Shown in pieces: positions 16,214 to 23,704 of a DNA stretch of 28,213 bases. Origin of the DNA: an uncultured Dialister sp. (GTDB taxonomy: Bacteria; Bacillota; Negativicutes; Veillonellales; Dialisteraceae); contig CAAEVC010000034.1 of NCBI GenBank assembly GCA_900759415.1, positions 1-28,213 on the forward strand, read 5' to 3'. The position numbers and the translations under genes were made by a program. Position 1 is the first letter of the stretch. The number at the start of each line of letters is the position of its first letter. The notes under the pieces are model-generated. The model was not told where the DNA came from and did no database searches. It was given only the letters and a program-made list of their open reading frames with translations.

Positions 16214-16758
16214 ATCTCACAAAGGTCAGCCGTTTCTTAAGTCTTGTACTCCGTCATCATCCGGAGACCATTGATCTTCATCTTGACAGGAATGGCTGGG
16301 TGGCGGTCGATGAACTCCTTCTTAAAATGAAAAAGAGATTTCCCATCTCCAGAGAAATACTGGAAGAAATCGTTAGGGCTGATAATAAACAGCGGTACGC
16401 CTTCGACGAAAATCATATGAGGATTCGGGCCAATCAGGGGCATTCCATTTCTGTAGACGTAGAACTGGAAGAAAGGGAACCTCCGGAATTTCTGTATCAT
16501 GGAACAGGAGAAAAATATGTAACCTCCATCAATGAAAAGGGGCTCCTACCTATGAGCCGTCTCTTTGTCCACCTTACAGAAGACCAGAAGACTGCACGGG
16601 AAGTAGGCAAAAGGCATGGGAAACCAGTCATCTACAGAGTAAGAAGCGGAAATATGCATGAGAAGGGACGCCTTTTCTACCGCTCCGCCAATCATGTATG
16701 GCTCACAAAGGAGGTGCCGGTTTCTTTTCTGAACCTTATGGATGAAGAGGAAGATTAA
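16210..16758 (+). CDS. kptA: RNA 2'-phosphotransferase, Tpt1/KptA family
   Basis: This encodes 182 residues, normal for KptA. The N-terminal winged-helix part contains the hallmark SRFLSLVLRHHPE with R15-H16, then WVAVDELL and IVRADNKQRYAF. The second lobe has RIRANQGHSI, LYHGTG, VHLT and RSANHVWLT, the NAD-binding and catalytic elements. The enzyme moves an internal RNA 2'-phosphate onto NAD, giving ADP-ribose 1'',2''-cyclic phosphate. In eukaryotes it finishes tRNA splicing; its task in bacteria is unresolved. It overlaps the upstream metallophosphoesterase gene by four bases. All signature residues are present, so the protein is probably functional. Confidence 0.95.
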   Translation: MNLTKVSRFLSLVLRHHPETIDLHLDRNGWVAVDELLLKMKKRFPISREILEEIVRADNKQRYAFDENHMRIRANQGHSISVDVELEEREPPEFLYHGTGEKYVTSINEKGLLPMSRLFVHLTEDQKTAREVGKRHGKPVIYRVRSGNMHEKGRLFYRSANHVWLTKEVPVSFLNLMDEEED

Positions 16759-17280
16759 GAAACTACCAGATCCAGTATTGAAACTATCTGTATATTTGCA
16801 ACTGTCACACAAAATTTTTCACGTACACTATGCCTTTGGGGAGTCAATGATAAAATCCAGGATAAGGAATTTTTAACTGACGAGAAAATCATGAAATTCA
16901 TGAATCGCCTCGATCATTTCCTTGGTCATTTCGATATGGATGTGCTGGATGAAAAAATCCTCCAGATCACTTACTTTGCCAATTCTGCTCTTTTCGGCGG
17001 CGGTGCCATGAAGATGAAAGTTTTTCCCATACCCTTCAGCTCATTACCATGAAGGTTGACGTGGTGGGATCCACGATTGCAGAATACATTCCTTCTGATG
17101 AATATGAACTCTATAAAATACTTTTCAGGCTGCTCATTTTTACTCTAACAGGTTCATGAGATAAAGACATCGCCAGCGGACTTCCATGGATTTTTAGACA
17201 CAAAGGAATCTGCCCGGGTGCTTTTTATGTCCATATCCATTGAAAACCCTGGCAGTATCCGTAGATTTCCCTCTTTAAAA
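16759..17280 (+). pseudogene. Decayed, apparently frameshifted gene of unknown family
   Basis: Immediately after the kptA stop the frame stays open to TGA at 17050-17052. It includes VNDKIQDKEFLTDEKIMKF, then LDEKILQITYFANSALFGGG. From about 17030 a different frame continues with protein-like sequence, TLQLITMKVDVVGSTIAEYI and YELYKILFRLLI, ending near 17158. This pattern fits a single gene split by a frameshift. There is no convincing ribosome site at the internal ATG (16891). I do not recognise the family. The remaining bases to 17280 hold only short fragments. Confidence 0.4.
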
Positions 17281-17297
17281 CTTCATTTTTAAGAAGA

Positions 17298-17306
17298 TGG
17301 TATAAT
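17298..17306 (+). promoter_or_regulatory. Extended -10 promoter of the BCCT transporter
   Basis: TGG-TATAAT forms an extended, fully consensus -10 box. The -35 region (17 bases upstream) is poor, consistent with an extended -10 promoter or one needing an activator. Confidence 0.5.
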
Positions 17307-17308
17307 AA

Positions 17309-17326
17309 ATATATAAATTTATATAT
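17309..17326. promoter_or_regulatory. 18-bp AT-only palindrome at the transcription start
   Basis: ATATATAAATTTATATAT is a perfect inverted repeat beginning three bases after the TATAAT box, overlapping the predicted start point. Its position fits an operator, but low-complexity AT DNA can produce such symmetry by chance. Confidence 0.3.
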
Positions 17327-17374
17327 ATCGTTTCAAAGATATATGTTGTTATGAATATAAAGGGGATGATTTTA

Positions 17375-19384
17375 TTGAATGAATGTAGAAAAAATGGATT
17401 AAGGACGACGTTAGAGAAAAAGATTGTGATTCCCAGCCTCTTCATTATTCTTGTGACAGTGATCGGATGTATGGTGTCGCCGAAACAGGCAGGCATATAT
17501 CTGAGCCAGATAAAAAACTATATTTTTGCAGAGTTCAGCTGGGTCTATATACTGAGTGTTTCTTTCTTCCTTGTCTTTCTTCTCATTTTAAGTGTGGGGA
17601 GGCTGGGGGATATACGGCTTGGTGATGAAGATGAGAAACCTGAATTTTCTTTCTTCTCCTGGGTGGCCATGCTCTTTGCTGCAGGCATGGGCATCGGGCT
17701 TATGTATTTCGGGGTTGCAGAGCCGATTCTCCATTATTCAAATCCGCTGGATGTAGAGGCTACTACCGCTATGCACGGACAGGCGGCAATGCTGAATACA
17801 TTGTTTCATTGGGGGATTCATGCATGGGCGGTTTACGGTATTATCGGATTATCTCTGGCATATTTTGGATTCCGCTACCGTCTGCCTCTTACGATCCGTT
17901 CCGGCTTCTATCCTATTCTGAAAACTAAGGTCAACGGATTCTGGGGCGATGTGATTGATATAGTTGCTCTCTGTGCCACCATATTCGGCCTGACTACCAC
18001 CCTTGGATACGGCGCGCTTCAGCTGAATGCAGGGATCCAGTCGGTCACCGGATATGAAAGTGAATCCTTTCTGCCTGTTGCCGTTCTCATTGTCCTTGCG
18101 GTGACCATAGCGGTTATCTCCGCCATATCGGGGGTGGGGAGAGGCATCCGGCTCTTAAGTCAGGGAAATCTTATGATTGCCGGCGCATTAATGCTCTTCG
18201 TACTCTTCAGCGGCCCTACGGTACATATCATGTCTGCTTTTTCAGAAAATACAGGATACTACATTTCTCATCTGGTAGATTTATCATTTCGGACCTTTGC
18301 TTATGACCCTGGTCATAAGGACTGGTTTACTTCATGGACTATCGTGTACTGGGCATGGTGGATTTCATGGGCACCTTTTGTAGGACTTTTCATTGCTAAG
18401 ATTTCAAGGGGAAGGACTGTGCGGGAATTCGTTCTCTGCGTGCTTGTGGTACCGACTGTATTTAATATTCTGTGGATGACCATTTTTGGAAACTCTGCCA
18501 TCTGGCTGGACAGTCATCACGGCGGCGCCCTCTCTGCGTTGGCAGGACAGACGGAAAAGATGCTCTTCCAGTTCCTGCAGATGCTCCCGCTTTCCACGGT
18601 GACTTCTGTGATGGCACTTATGATCATTGCCATATTCTTTGTGACTTCTGCAGATTCCGGCATTTTTGTCATTAACAGTATTGCATCCTGTGGGAAGACA
18701 AGATTCCCCCGCTGGCAGAGTATAATGTGGGGTACGCTCATGGCCATGCTTGCCATGGTCCTTCTCTATTCCGGCGGGCTCGATGCGCTTCAGACAATGA
18801 CGGTACTCATGGCGCTTCCATTTGCGCTCATTATGATCATTCTTTCCTTCTGCCTTCTCAAGGGCATGATCATCGATAATTCTTATTTCAGCCGGGGACT
18901 GACAAAAGATACATCCTACTGGACCGGCGAACGGTGGCAGGAAAGACTGGAAAACATTGTGGATACCATGGATGAGGAAAAGCTTATCCGTTACATGGAC
19001 ACCACCGTCCGGGAAGCATTCATCGATATTGAGAAAGAACTAAAAAAATACGATATTACTGCAGAAATCAGGGAAGATCTGAAATGTGATTCTCCCTATA
19101 TGGAGTTGGTCATAAGGAAAGATACACTTAGAAATTTCGTATATGGTGTGACAGGTATGGAGAAATCCATTTCTCATCTGGTCGTGGAGGATCCCTCTTT
19201 TCCTACAGTCGATACGCCCTATGCGGTAGAACCGATCTGTTACTTCTCTGACGGCCGGCGGGGATACAGTGTCAAATACATGCGCAAGCGGGAACTGATT
19301 ACCGATGTGCTGCGGCAATATGAAAGATATATCCGCATGGCCAGTGACGTACATCATAGCCTTTATCTCTATGACAAGGACTGA
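17375..19384 (+). CDS. betT: BCCT family choline/betaine transporter, BetT-like
   Basis: About 669 residues from the TTG at 17375, which has AAAGGGG nine bases upstream; in-frame ATGs at 17351 and 17366 lack a well-placed ribosome site. The core has about twelve membrane segments. The glycine-rich stretch GMGIGLMYFGVAEP and the Trp-rich BCCT signature YWAWWISWAPFVG (near residue 333 counting from 17351) followed by SRGRTVREF are clear. The C-terminal 150 residues are a soluble tail ending ELITDVLRQYERYI, like the long cytoplasmic tail of E. coli BetT and unlike the short tails of OpuD-type carriers. It probably imports choline or a related quaternary amine for osmoprotection or catabolism. 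It stands alone with its own promoter and terminator. Substrate is inferred from the tail. Confidence 0.9.
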   Translation: MNECRKNGLRTTLEKKIVIPSLFIILVTVIGCMVSPKQAGIYLSQIKNYIFAEFSWVYILSVSFFLVFLLILSVGRLGDIRLGDEDEKPEFSFFSWVAMLFAAGMGIGLMYFGVAEPILHYSNPLDVEATTAMHGQAAMLNTLFHWGIHAWAVYGIIGLSLAYFGFRYRLPLTIRSGFYPILKTKVNGFWGDVIDIVALCATIFGLTTTLGYGALQLNAGIQSVTGYESESFLPVAVLIVLAVTIAVISAISGVGRGIRLLSQGNLMIAGALMLFVLFSGPTVHIMSAFSENTGYYISHLVDLSFRTFAYDPGHKDWFTSWTIVYWAWWISWAPFVGLFIAKISRGRTVREFVLCVLVVPTVFNILWMTIFGNSAIWLDSHHGGALSALAGQTEKMLFQFLQMLPLSTVTSVMALMIIAIFFVTSADSGIFVINSIASCGKTRFPRWQSIMWGTLMAMLAMVLLYSGGLDALQTMTVLMALPFALIMIILSFCLLKGMIIDNSYFSRGLTKDTSYWTGERWQERLENIVDTMDEEKLIRYMDTTVREAFIDIEKELKKYDITAEIREDLKCDSPYMELVIRKDTLRNFVYGVTGMEKSISHLVVEDPSFPTVDTPYAVEPICYFSDGRRGYSVKYMRKRELITDVLRQYERYIRMASDVHHSLYLYDKD

Positions 19385-19744
19385 TTGATGCATACGGGTT
19401 CGGTTCTATGAAAAAATAATGTCTCCTGATGCCCTTTATCATGAGGATTTATAACGAGATTTTTCAATCAAAAAGGATTGTGGGAAATGAAATCATTTCT
19501 TCACAATCCTTTTTAGTAGAAAAATTGAGCTGCAGTACATTAAAATTATTGACAGAAAGAGCCACTATGTCAGAAAGGAGATATTCTAACTGATGAGACA
19601 TTCATAATATCCCGGGATGACCATAGGGATTCATAGTTCCATAGTTCATAGTAAAAACCATATCGGGACTCTCGGCTCTAAAAAGTCAGCTCTCTTCGTA
19701 AATCGCAATCATCGTTAGTGATACTCAAGGTGGAATATAAAAGA
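19385..19744. other. Intergenic region without a gene
   Basis: It contains the BCCT terminator (listed separately). An AGAAAGGAG site before an ATG at 19592 opens only a four-codon frame. A short repeat (TTCATAG/CCATAG units) lies near 19630-19650. A TTGACA near 19550 has no matching -10 box. I see no other RNA or coding signal. Confidence 0.4.
19470..19515 (+). terminator. Terminator of the BCCT transporter gene
   Basis: AAAAAGGATTGTG pairs with CACAATCCTTTTT, extended by AAATG/CATTT across a small internal mismatch, and ends in a T-run. It sits 86 bases after the stop codon. Confidence 0.8.
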
Positions 19745-20311
19745 TTAATATTCTTTGTTCACCAGTTTCTTTACTCTTTCACGAAGATCCAGTTTCCATA
19801 CGAGTAAAGGTCCTAAGAAGACGCCAAAGGAGGCCTGAAGGATTTCGTAGGGGAGCTTGATCCATGCGTATTCCGGTGTGCTGTATACGTAGGCTCTTCC
19901 CAAAGAGTAGCCGGTGACCATGATGATGGCTCCAATAAGGACTGCAATGACGGTCGATGCTTTTCTATTTTCTTTGAAACAGTTGCGGACGATATAGGAA
20001 ATGGCCATGGCCTGGAATCCGTGGGTAAAGAGGGAAACGAACATAGGGAGGGGATAGAAGAAGAAATCGCCAAGGAATGCACCCACTCCGCCTACAAGAA
20101 AGGCACCGGCCGGGTCAAGGATGAGAGCGGCGGTGACGATGATCATGTCGTTCAGGTAGAGATGACCGCCAGGGACTGGAAGGCCAAAGGATGAAAGGGC
20201 GATGTTCATGGCCATGAAGAGGCCGCAGATAGTGAGCCAGCGGGTATTGTGAGCAATTTTGCTGTGCAGCTGATGATTTTTTTCGGGAACGGAAATGGTA
20301 TTTTCAGCCAT
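19745..20311 (-). CDS. ECF transporter S component, possibly for vitamin B6 (PdxU-like)
   Basis: This encodes 188 residues with about six hydrophobic segments and a short cytoplasmic N-terminus. The core sequence NIALSSFGLPVPGGHLYLND, LDPAGAFLVGGVGAFLGDFF, and FTHGFQAMAISYI is typical of ECF S-components, which bind one vitamin and share a common energising module (EcfA/A'/T) encoded elsewhere. The start has AAAGGAG nine bases upstream. It is divergent from a MocR/PdxR-type regulator across 92 bases. Because PdxR proteins control vitamin B6 genes and PdxU S-components have been predicted next to them, pyridoxine or pyridoxal is the best substrate guess. Thiamine precursors or another vitamin remain possible. 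Confidence 0.85.
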   Translation of the reverse strand: MAENTISVPEKNHQLHSKIAHNTRWLTICGLFMAMNIALSSFGLPVPGGHLYLNDMIIVTAALILDPAGAFLVGGVGAFLGDFFFYPLPMFVSLFTHGFQAMAISYIVRNCFKENRKASTVIAVLIGAIIMVTGYSLGRAYVYSTPEYAWIKLPYEILQASFGVFLGPLLVWKLDLRERVKKLVNKEY

Positions 20312-20403
20312 GATAGATTTCTCCTTTACTTTTTCTTTTCTGCATTATAATATGAATCTGAACTTATTAAAATTACCAGAATCAAAATAAAAAGTATGAC
20401 CAG

Positions 20404-21507
20404 ATGAGGGAGACTATGAAAGGATACATGAAACTCTATACCTCTCTTAGGGAGAAAATTACGAAAGGCATCTATAGAAGAGGAGACAGATTGCCGTCGA
20501 AAAGACGGATGGCTGAGGACTCGGGGTACAGTGTGATTACTGTGGAGCATGCCTGTAGCCTTCTGGCAGAAGAAGGGTATATCGAGCCGAGGGAGAGGAG
20601 CGGCTATTTTGTCATTTATAAGGAATCTGATACCTATCCTGTGTCCAGGGCCTTCCGGAAAATGGAAAAGGGAGAGACCATTCCCATAGAACTCCGGGAG
20701 GAGGGCGAGAGAGATTTGTTTCCTTTCTCCGCTTTTGCAAAGACGATGCGATCTGTCCTTTCTTCCTACGGCAGGAAAATACTGAACCCTTCTCCCCATG
20801 CAGGATGCGGAGAACTCCGGGAAGCACTGGCTTCCTATCTGGCAAGAAGCAGAAATATGGAAGTATCCCCATCCCAGATACTCATCGGAAGCGGGGCCGA
20901 ATATTTATATGGTATTCATGTACAGGTGCTGGGCCGGGAAAAGATTTACGGACTGGAAAATCCTTCTTATGAAAAAATCCGTAAGGTCTATGAGGCCAGC
21001 GGAGTGAAGGTGGATATGCTTTCCATGGGACAGGAAGGGATACGATCAGAAGAATTGGAGCGCACAGAAGCATCGGTACTTCATGTGACTCCTTTCAACA
21101 GTTTCCCTTCCGGTATTACGGCCAGCGCATCGAAGCGGGCAGAGTACATTGACTGGATGAGAAGGAGGAAGGGATATATCATCGAAGATGATTTTGATTC
21201 TGAATTTACACTTCTTTCCAAACCTGAGGATACTCTTTTCTCTCTGGCTCCTGAAGCGCAGGTGATTTACATGAATTCCTTTTCAAAGACCATTGCGCCT
21301 TCTGTCCGGGCGGCTTATCTGGTCCTTCCGGCGGAGCTCGTTTCTCTCTATGAGAGAAACGCCGGATTCTATTCCTGTACGGTTCCGGTATTCGAGCAGC
21401 TGGTGCTGGCAGAATTTATTGAAAGCGGACAGTTCGAACGGCATATCAACCGGGTAAGAAGGCGTAGAAGAAACCAGATGGGACAGAGCGATTTACATAA
21501 AGGCTGA
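20404..21507 (+). CDS. MocR/PdxR-type GntR regulator, C-terminus missing
   Basis: This encodes 367 residues against roughly 450-480 for the family. Residues 1-75 are a GntR winged helix (LREKITKGIYRRGDRLPSKR, AEEGYIEPRERSGYFV). The rest is an aminotransferase-fold (fold type I) domain: NPSPHAGCGELREALASYL, GSGAEYLY, NPSYEKIRKVY, FNSFPSG, EDDFDSEF and the PLP lysine in NSFSKTIAPSVRAAYL. It stops after FERHINRVRRRRRN, where relatives continue about 90-100 residues with the small C-terminal domain. No continuation is found in other frames before the GNAT gene. The ATG at 20404 lacks a ribosome site; the one at 20416 has AGGGAG three bases away. The shortened protein may still bind DNA, but PLP sensing is doubtful. 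Confidence 0.85.
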   Translation: MRETMKGYMKLYTSLREKITKGIYRRGDRLPSKRRMAEDSGYSVITVEHACSLLAEEGYIEPRERSGYFVIYKESDTYPVSRAFRKMEKGETIPIELREEGERDLFPFSAFAKTMRSVLSSYGRKILNPSPHAGCGELREALASYLARSRNMEVSPSQILIGSGAEYLYGIHVQVLGREKIYGLENPSYEKIRKVYEASGVKVDMLSMGQEGIRSEELERTEASVLHVTPFNSFPSGITASASKRAEYIDWMRRRKGYIIEDDFDSEFTLLSKPEDTLFSLAPEAQVIYMNSFSKTIAPSVRAAYLVLPAELVSLYERNAGFYSCTVPVFEQLVLAEFIESGQFERHINRVRRRRRNQMGQSDLHKG

Positions 21508-21537
21508 GTACGGATTTGTAAGAAAGAGGAGAAATCT

Positions 21538-22059
21538 ATGGATACACTGGAAACAGAGCGTCTCTTCATGCGGCCATTAAGGGCGGATGATCTGGAATCT
21601 ATACGGCGGACCCTTCAGGATGAAAAGGCCATGTATGCTTATGACGGTGCCTTTACAGACCGGGAAGCAGCAGACTGGCTGATCTGCCAGCTTCTCCATT
21701 ATGAAGACTGGGGCTTTGGACTCTATGGAGTGGAGCGGAAGAAAGATGGCAAGTTCATAGGACAGTGCGGACTCACATACCAGCCATGGCGGGATGGAAA
21801 AGTTCTTGAAGTGGGATATCTTCTTGAACGGTCTTACTGGCATCATGGATATGCTACTGAAGCATCCTGGGCTTTTATGGACTATGCTTTTCAGAAGCTC
21901 CATGCCCTGGAAGTATCTTCCCTCATCCGTGATACGAATATACCTTCCATGAATGTGGCAAGAAGGAATGGAATGGTTCCTGTGGATGATGATGTGAAAT
22001 ATTTCAGAGGAGTGGCTAGAAGATATATCCGTTTTTGTAAAAAAGGAGAAGAGTTTTGA
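21538..22059 (+). CDS. GNAT family N-acetyltransferase (RimJ/RimL-like)
   Basis: This encodes 173 residues beginning LETERLFMRPLRADDLESIR, the characteristic opening of RimJ/RimL-type acetyltransferases. The family pattern continues with WGFGLYGVERKKDGKFIGQC, LEVGYLLERSYWHHGYATEA (acetyl-CoA binding loop) and IRDTNIPSMNVARRNGM. These enzymes transfer acetyl from acetyl-CoA to an amino group of a protein or small molecule; the acceptor is unknown. AGAGGAG lies seven bases before the ATG. It follows the shortened MocR gene by 30 bases and may be co-transcribed. A perfect bidirectional terminator closes the unit. Confidence 0.92.
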   Translation: MDTLETERLFMRPLRADDLESIRRTLQDEKAMYAYDGAFTDREAADWLICQLLHYEDWGFGLYGVERKKDGKFIGQCGLTYQPWRDGKVLEVGYLLERSYWHHGYATEASWAFMDYAFQKLHALEVSSLIRDTNIPSMNVARRNGMVPVDDDVKYFRGVARRYIRFCKKGEEF

Positions 22060-22099
22060 CTTCATAACCTGACTGTATGAAAAATCTTTCAAAAGCAAC

Positions 22100-22153
22100 A
22101 ATAAAAGAGGGTGTAACAAAATGTATTAGCATTTTGTTACACCCTCTTTTATT
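22100..22153. terminator. Bidirectional terminator
   Basis: A perfect 24-bp stem (AATAAAAGAGGGTGTAACAA plus AATG, against its complement) has a six-base loop. A-rich and T-rich ends on both sides let it serve the GNAT gene and the convergent TSCPD gene. Confidence 0.92.
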
Positions 22154-22168
22154 TCATTTCAGGATGAG

Positions 22169-22423
22169 TTATTCGGTCAGTGCTTTATCCAATGCATGGG
22201 ATAGTTGATCCGCACAGGAAGTACCACGGCCGCGACAGTCATTTCCTCTTAAAATGTCAGCACTTTCTTTTGCGCTTCTTCCTTCCAGAAGACGGCTGAT
22301 AGCAGAAAGGTTTCCTGGACAACCTCCGTGAAATTTCAAATCATGGATATTCTTGTCAGCATCGAGAGCAAATGTGATTTTTCTTGCACAGACCCCTTTT
22401 GGTGTAAATTCGTAGTTTTTCAT
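22169..22423 (-). CDS. TSCPD domain protein (TIGR03905-like)
   Basis: This encodes 84 residues, the full length of this small family. Hallmarks are GVCARKI (C12), GGCPGNLSAISRLLEG (C35), NDCRGRG (C63) and TSCADQL (C70), where the usual text is TSCPDQL. The domain also occurs at the C-terminus of some ribonucleotide reductases and is thought to bind metal through the cysteines; the role of the stand-alone protein is unknown. The Pro-to-Ala change in the eponymous motif is unusual but the cysteines are kept. AAAGGA precedes the ATG by about seven bases. Confidence 0.92.
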   Translation of the reverse strand: MKNYEFTPKGVCARKITFALDADKNIHDLKFHGGCPGNLSAISRLLEGRSAKESADILRGNDCRGRGTSCADQLSHALDKALTE

Positions 22424-22500
22424 TTTTTCATCCTTTCCCGCAGTTATGATAATTTCATTCTATCACAGAAAAAGGTATTCAAAAAGGAAAAGTACATTGC

Positions 22501-22527
22501 AAAGAGCCATGCTTTTTATGGCCCTTT
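22501..22527 (-). terminator. Probable terminator of the unknown gene ending at 22531
   Basis: AAAGAGCCAT and ATGGCCCTTT form a 10-bp stem with one G-U pair and a seven-base loop, three bases beyond the stop codon. The T-run is better on the plus strand, so efficiency for the minus-strand gene is uncertain. Confidence 0.45.
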
Positions 22528-22530
22528 ATT

Positions 22531-23124
22531 TTATTCATCCATTTCCATAAATTCTTTCAAATGATTCCGGTATAGATGGAAAATACCAAAGACATACTGT
22601 TGCTTTTTTACGAATAAATCATTGGAATACCAGTCTTTAATCAGCTTTCCGCCGACCAGAACACTCCCAAAGGGAACGAGGAGGGCAACACAGAGCATGC
22701 CGATAAGCTGCAGAGCATCCAGCCTTTTAGGACTTCGTATGAGATCCTCTGCGGAACAGAGTTCCTTCAGTTCTTTCAGAAATTGGTCATAGAGCGCATG
22801 ATTCTTTAATGTCTTTTCATTCACAATAAGGGATGCCCGGTGACCAATCCATCCGTAGCGAATACCGTATTTTTCAAATTTTGTAGTCATCTGTTCAGGT
22901 AGCCAGGATACCACGTTTACAGGCCCCACAAAGAGGACATGAGAATTGGGAAGGAGTTCATGATGGTGAATGATCCACTGCTCTTCATTCATCACTACTA
23001 CCCGAAGCCGCTCTGGCGTGAGGGGAGGATGTCTGTTTTTCTCGTCTTCACGAATGGCATGAAGAATTTCATTAGAAAGACCGGAGTCTGTCTTTGAGGA
23101 AACTACAAATAAATTCTTTCGCAT
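22531..23124 (-). CDS. Unrecognised protein with one or two membrane segments
   Basis: About 197 residues. The ATG at 23124 is preferred over 23130, because GGAGGG lies six bases before the former and touches the latter. The N-terminal 70 residues (KNLFVVSSKTDSGLSNEILH, VVVMNEEQWIIHHHELLPNS, HVLFVGP) alternate beta-like and helical stretches, like a small nucleotide- or phosphate-binding Rossmann-type fold. A hydrophobic segment follows at about 142-160 (LIGMLCVALLVPFGSVLVGG), then a basic C-terminal tail. I cannot place it in a family. Strong ribosome site and clean frame make it a real gene. Confidence 0.7.
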   Translation of the reverse strand: MRKNLFVVSSKTDSGLSNEILHAIREDEKNRHPPLTPERLRVVVMNEEQWIIHHHELLPNSHVLFVGPVNVVSWLPEQMTTKFEKYGIRYGWIGHRASLIVNEKTLKNHALYDQFLKELKELCSAEDLIRSPKRLDALQLIGMLCVALLVPFGSVLVGGKLIKDWYSNDLFVKKQQYVFGIFHLYRNHLKEFMEMDE

Positions 23125-23188
23125 GAACATCCCTCCTTTTCTTCTATCATATCATGAATTTTTAGGGGAAAAATAAAATTTTGAAATA

Positions 23189-23518
23189 TCATGCAATTCC
23201 AGGAAAAGCATCGACAAATTGGATTTCAATATCCCCGAAGGAGTCTACAAACTGTACAGTGAAATCTTCGCCGTAGTCTACAAACTGCCATTCTCCGATA
23301 TCATCAGGAAATGCATCTACCACTTTTACCCGGAGATCTGGAAACCCATTAGTCACATGGACTTTGATGTCCGGGAAGGCATCTACAATCCGTACACGTC
23401 CTGCCAGACGGATATTCTTGTAGTATCCCGCCTGATTAATGGGATCAGATGCAGATACCGATTGAAAACTAAAGATGAGAGAGAGAAGAATGCAAAAGAA
23501 AAAGATAAGTTTATTCAT
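23189..23518 (-). CDS. Secreted repeat protein, 7(1) septoil knot-like
   Basis: 109 residues from the ATG at 23518, which has AAGGAGG six bases upstream; the frame is open to 23536 but that start has no ribosome site. Residues 1-24 form a signal peptide (MNKLIFFFCILLSLIFSF, cleavage likely after SVSA). The mature part is built of short repeats: RIVDAFPD, HVTNGFPD, KVVDAFPD, QFVDYGED, QFVDSFGD, QFVDAFPG. The pattern 'hydrophobic-x-V-D-x-F-P-D' matches what I recall of DUF6150, renamed the 7(1) septoil knot domain. Its function is unknown. No cysteines are present in the mature chain, so the fold must rely on the knot itself. Confidence 0.8.
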   Translation of the reverse strand: MNKLIFFFCILLSLIFSFQSVSASDPINQAGYYKNIRLAGRVRIVDAFPDIKVHVTNGFPDLRVKVVDAFPDDIGEWQFVDYGEDFTVQFVDSFGDIEIQFVDAFPGIA

Positions 23519-23704
23519 GGCGAGCCTCCTTACCATAACAATAATTATCTTTATTATAGAAAATCACTATGTCAGAATCTGTCATCCTAAGATACAAAAT
23601 ATGAAATTTTTTGGGGCTAAGCGGAGGGTCCTTTGTAAGATATCCTGCAAACTCGTAGATGGAAAAGCTCTATCCTGAAAGGCTGTTCTGCTTCAGCTCT
23701 TTTA

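Noticed and set aside
23219..23590. 123-codon plus-strand frame opposite the septoil-knot-like gene
   Set aside because: The minus-strand frame has a perfect ribosome site, signal peptide and internal repeats, so the plus frame is a shadow.
23655..23704. Possible hairpin (CTGAA/TTCAG with AGCT ends) after nudC
   Set aside because: The stem is short with internal mismatches and no convincing T-run on the minus strand.
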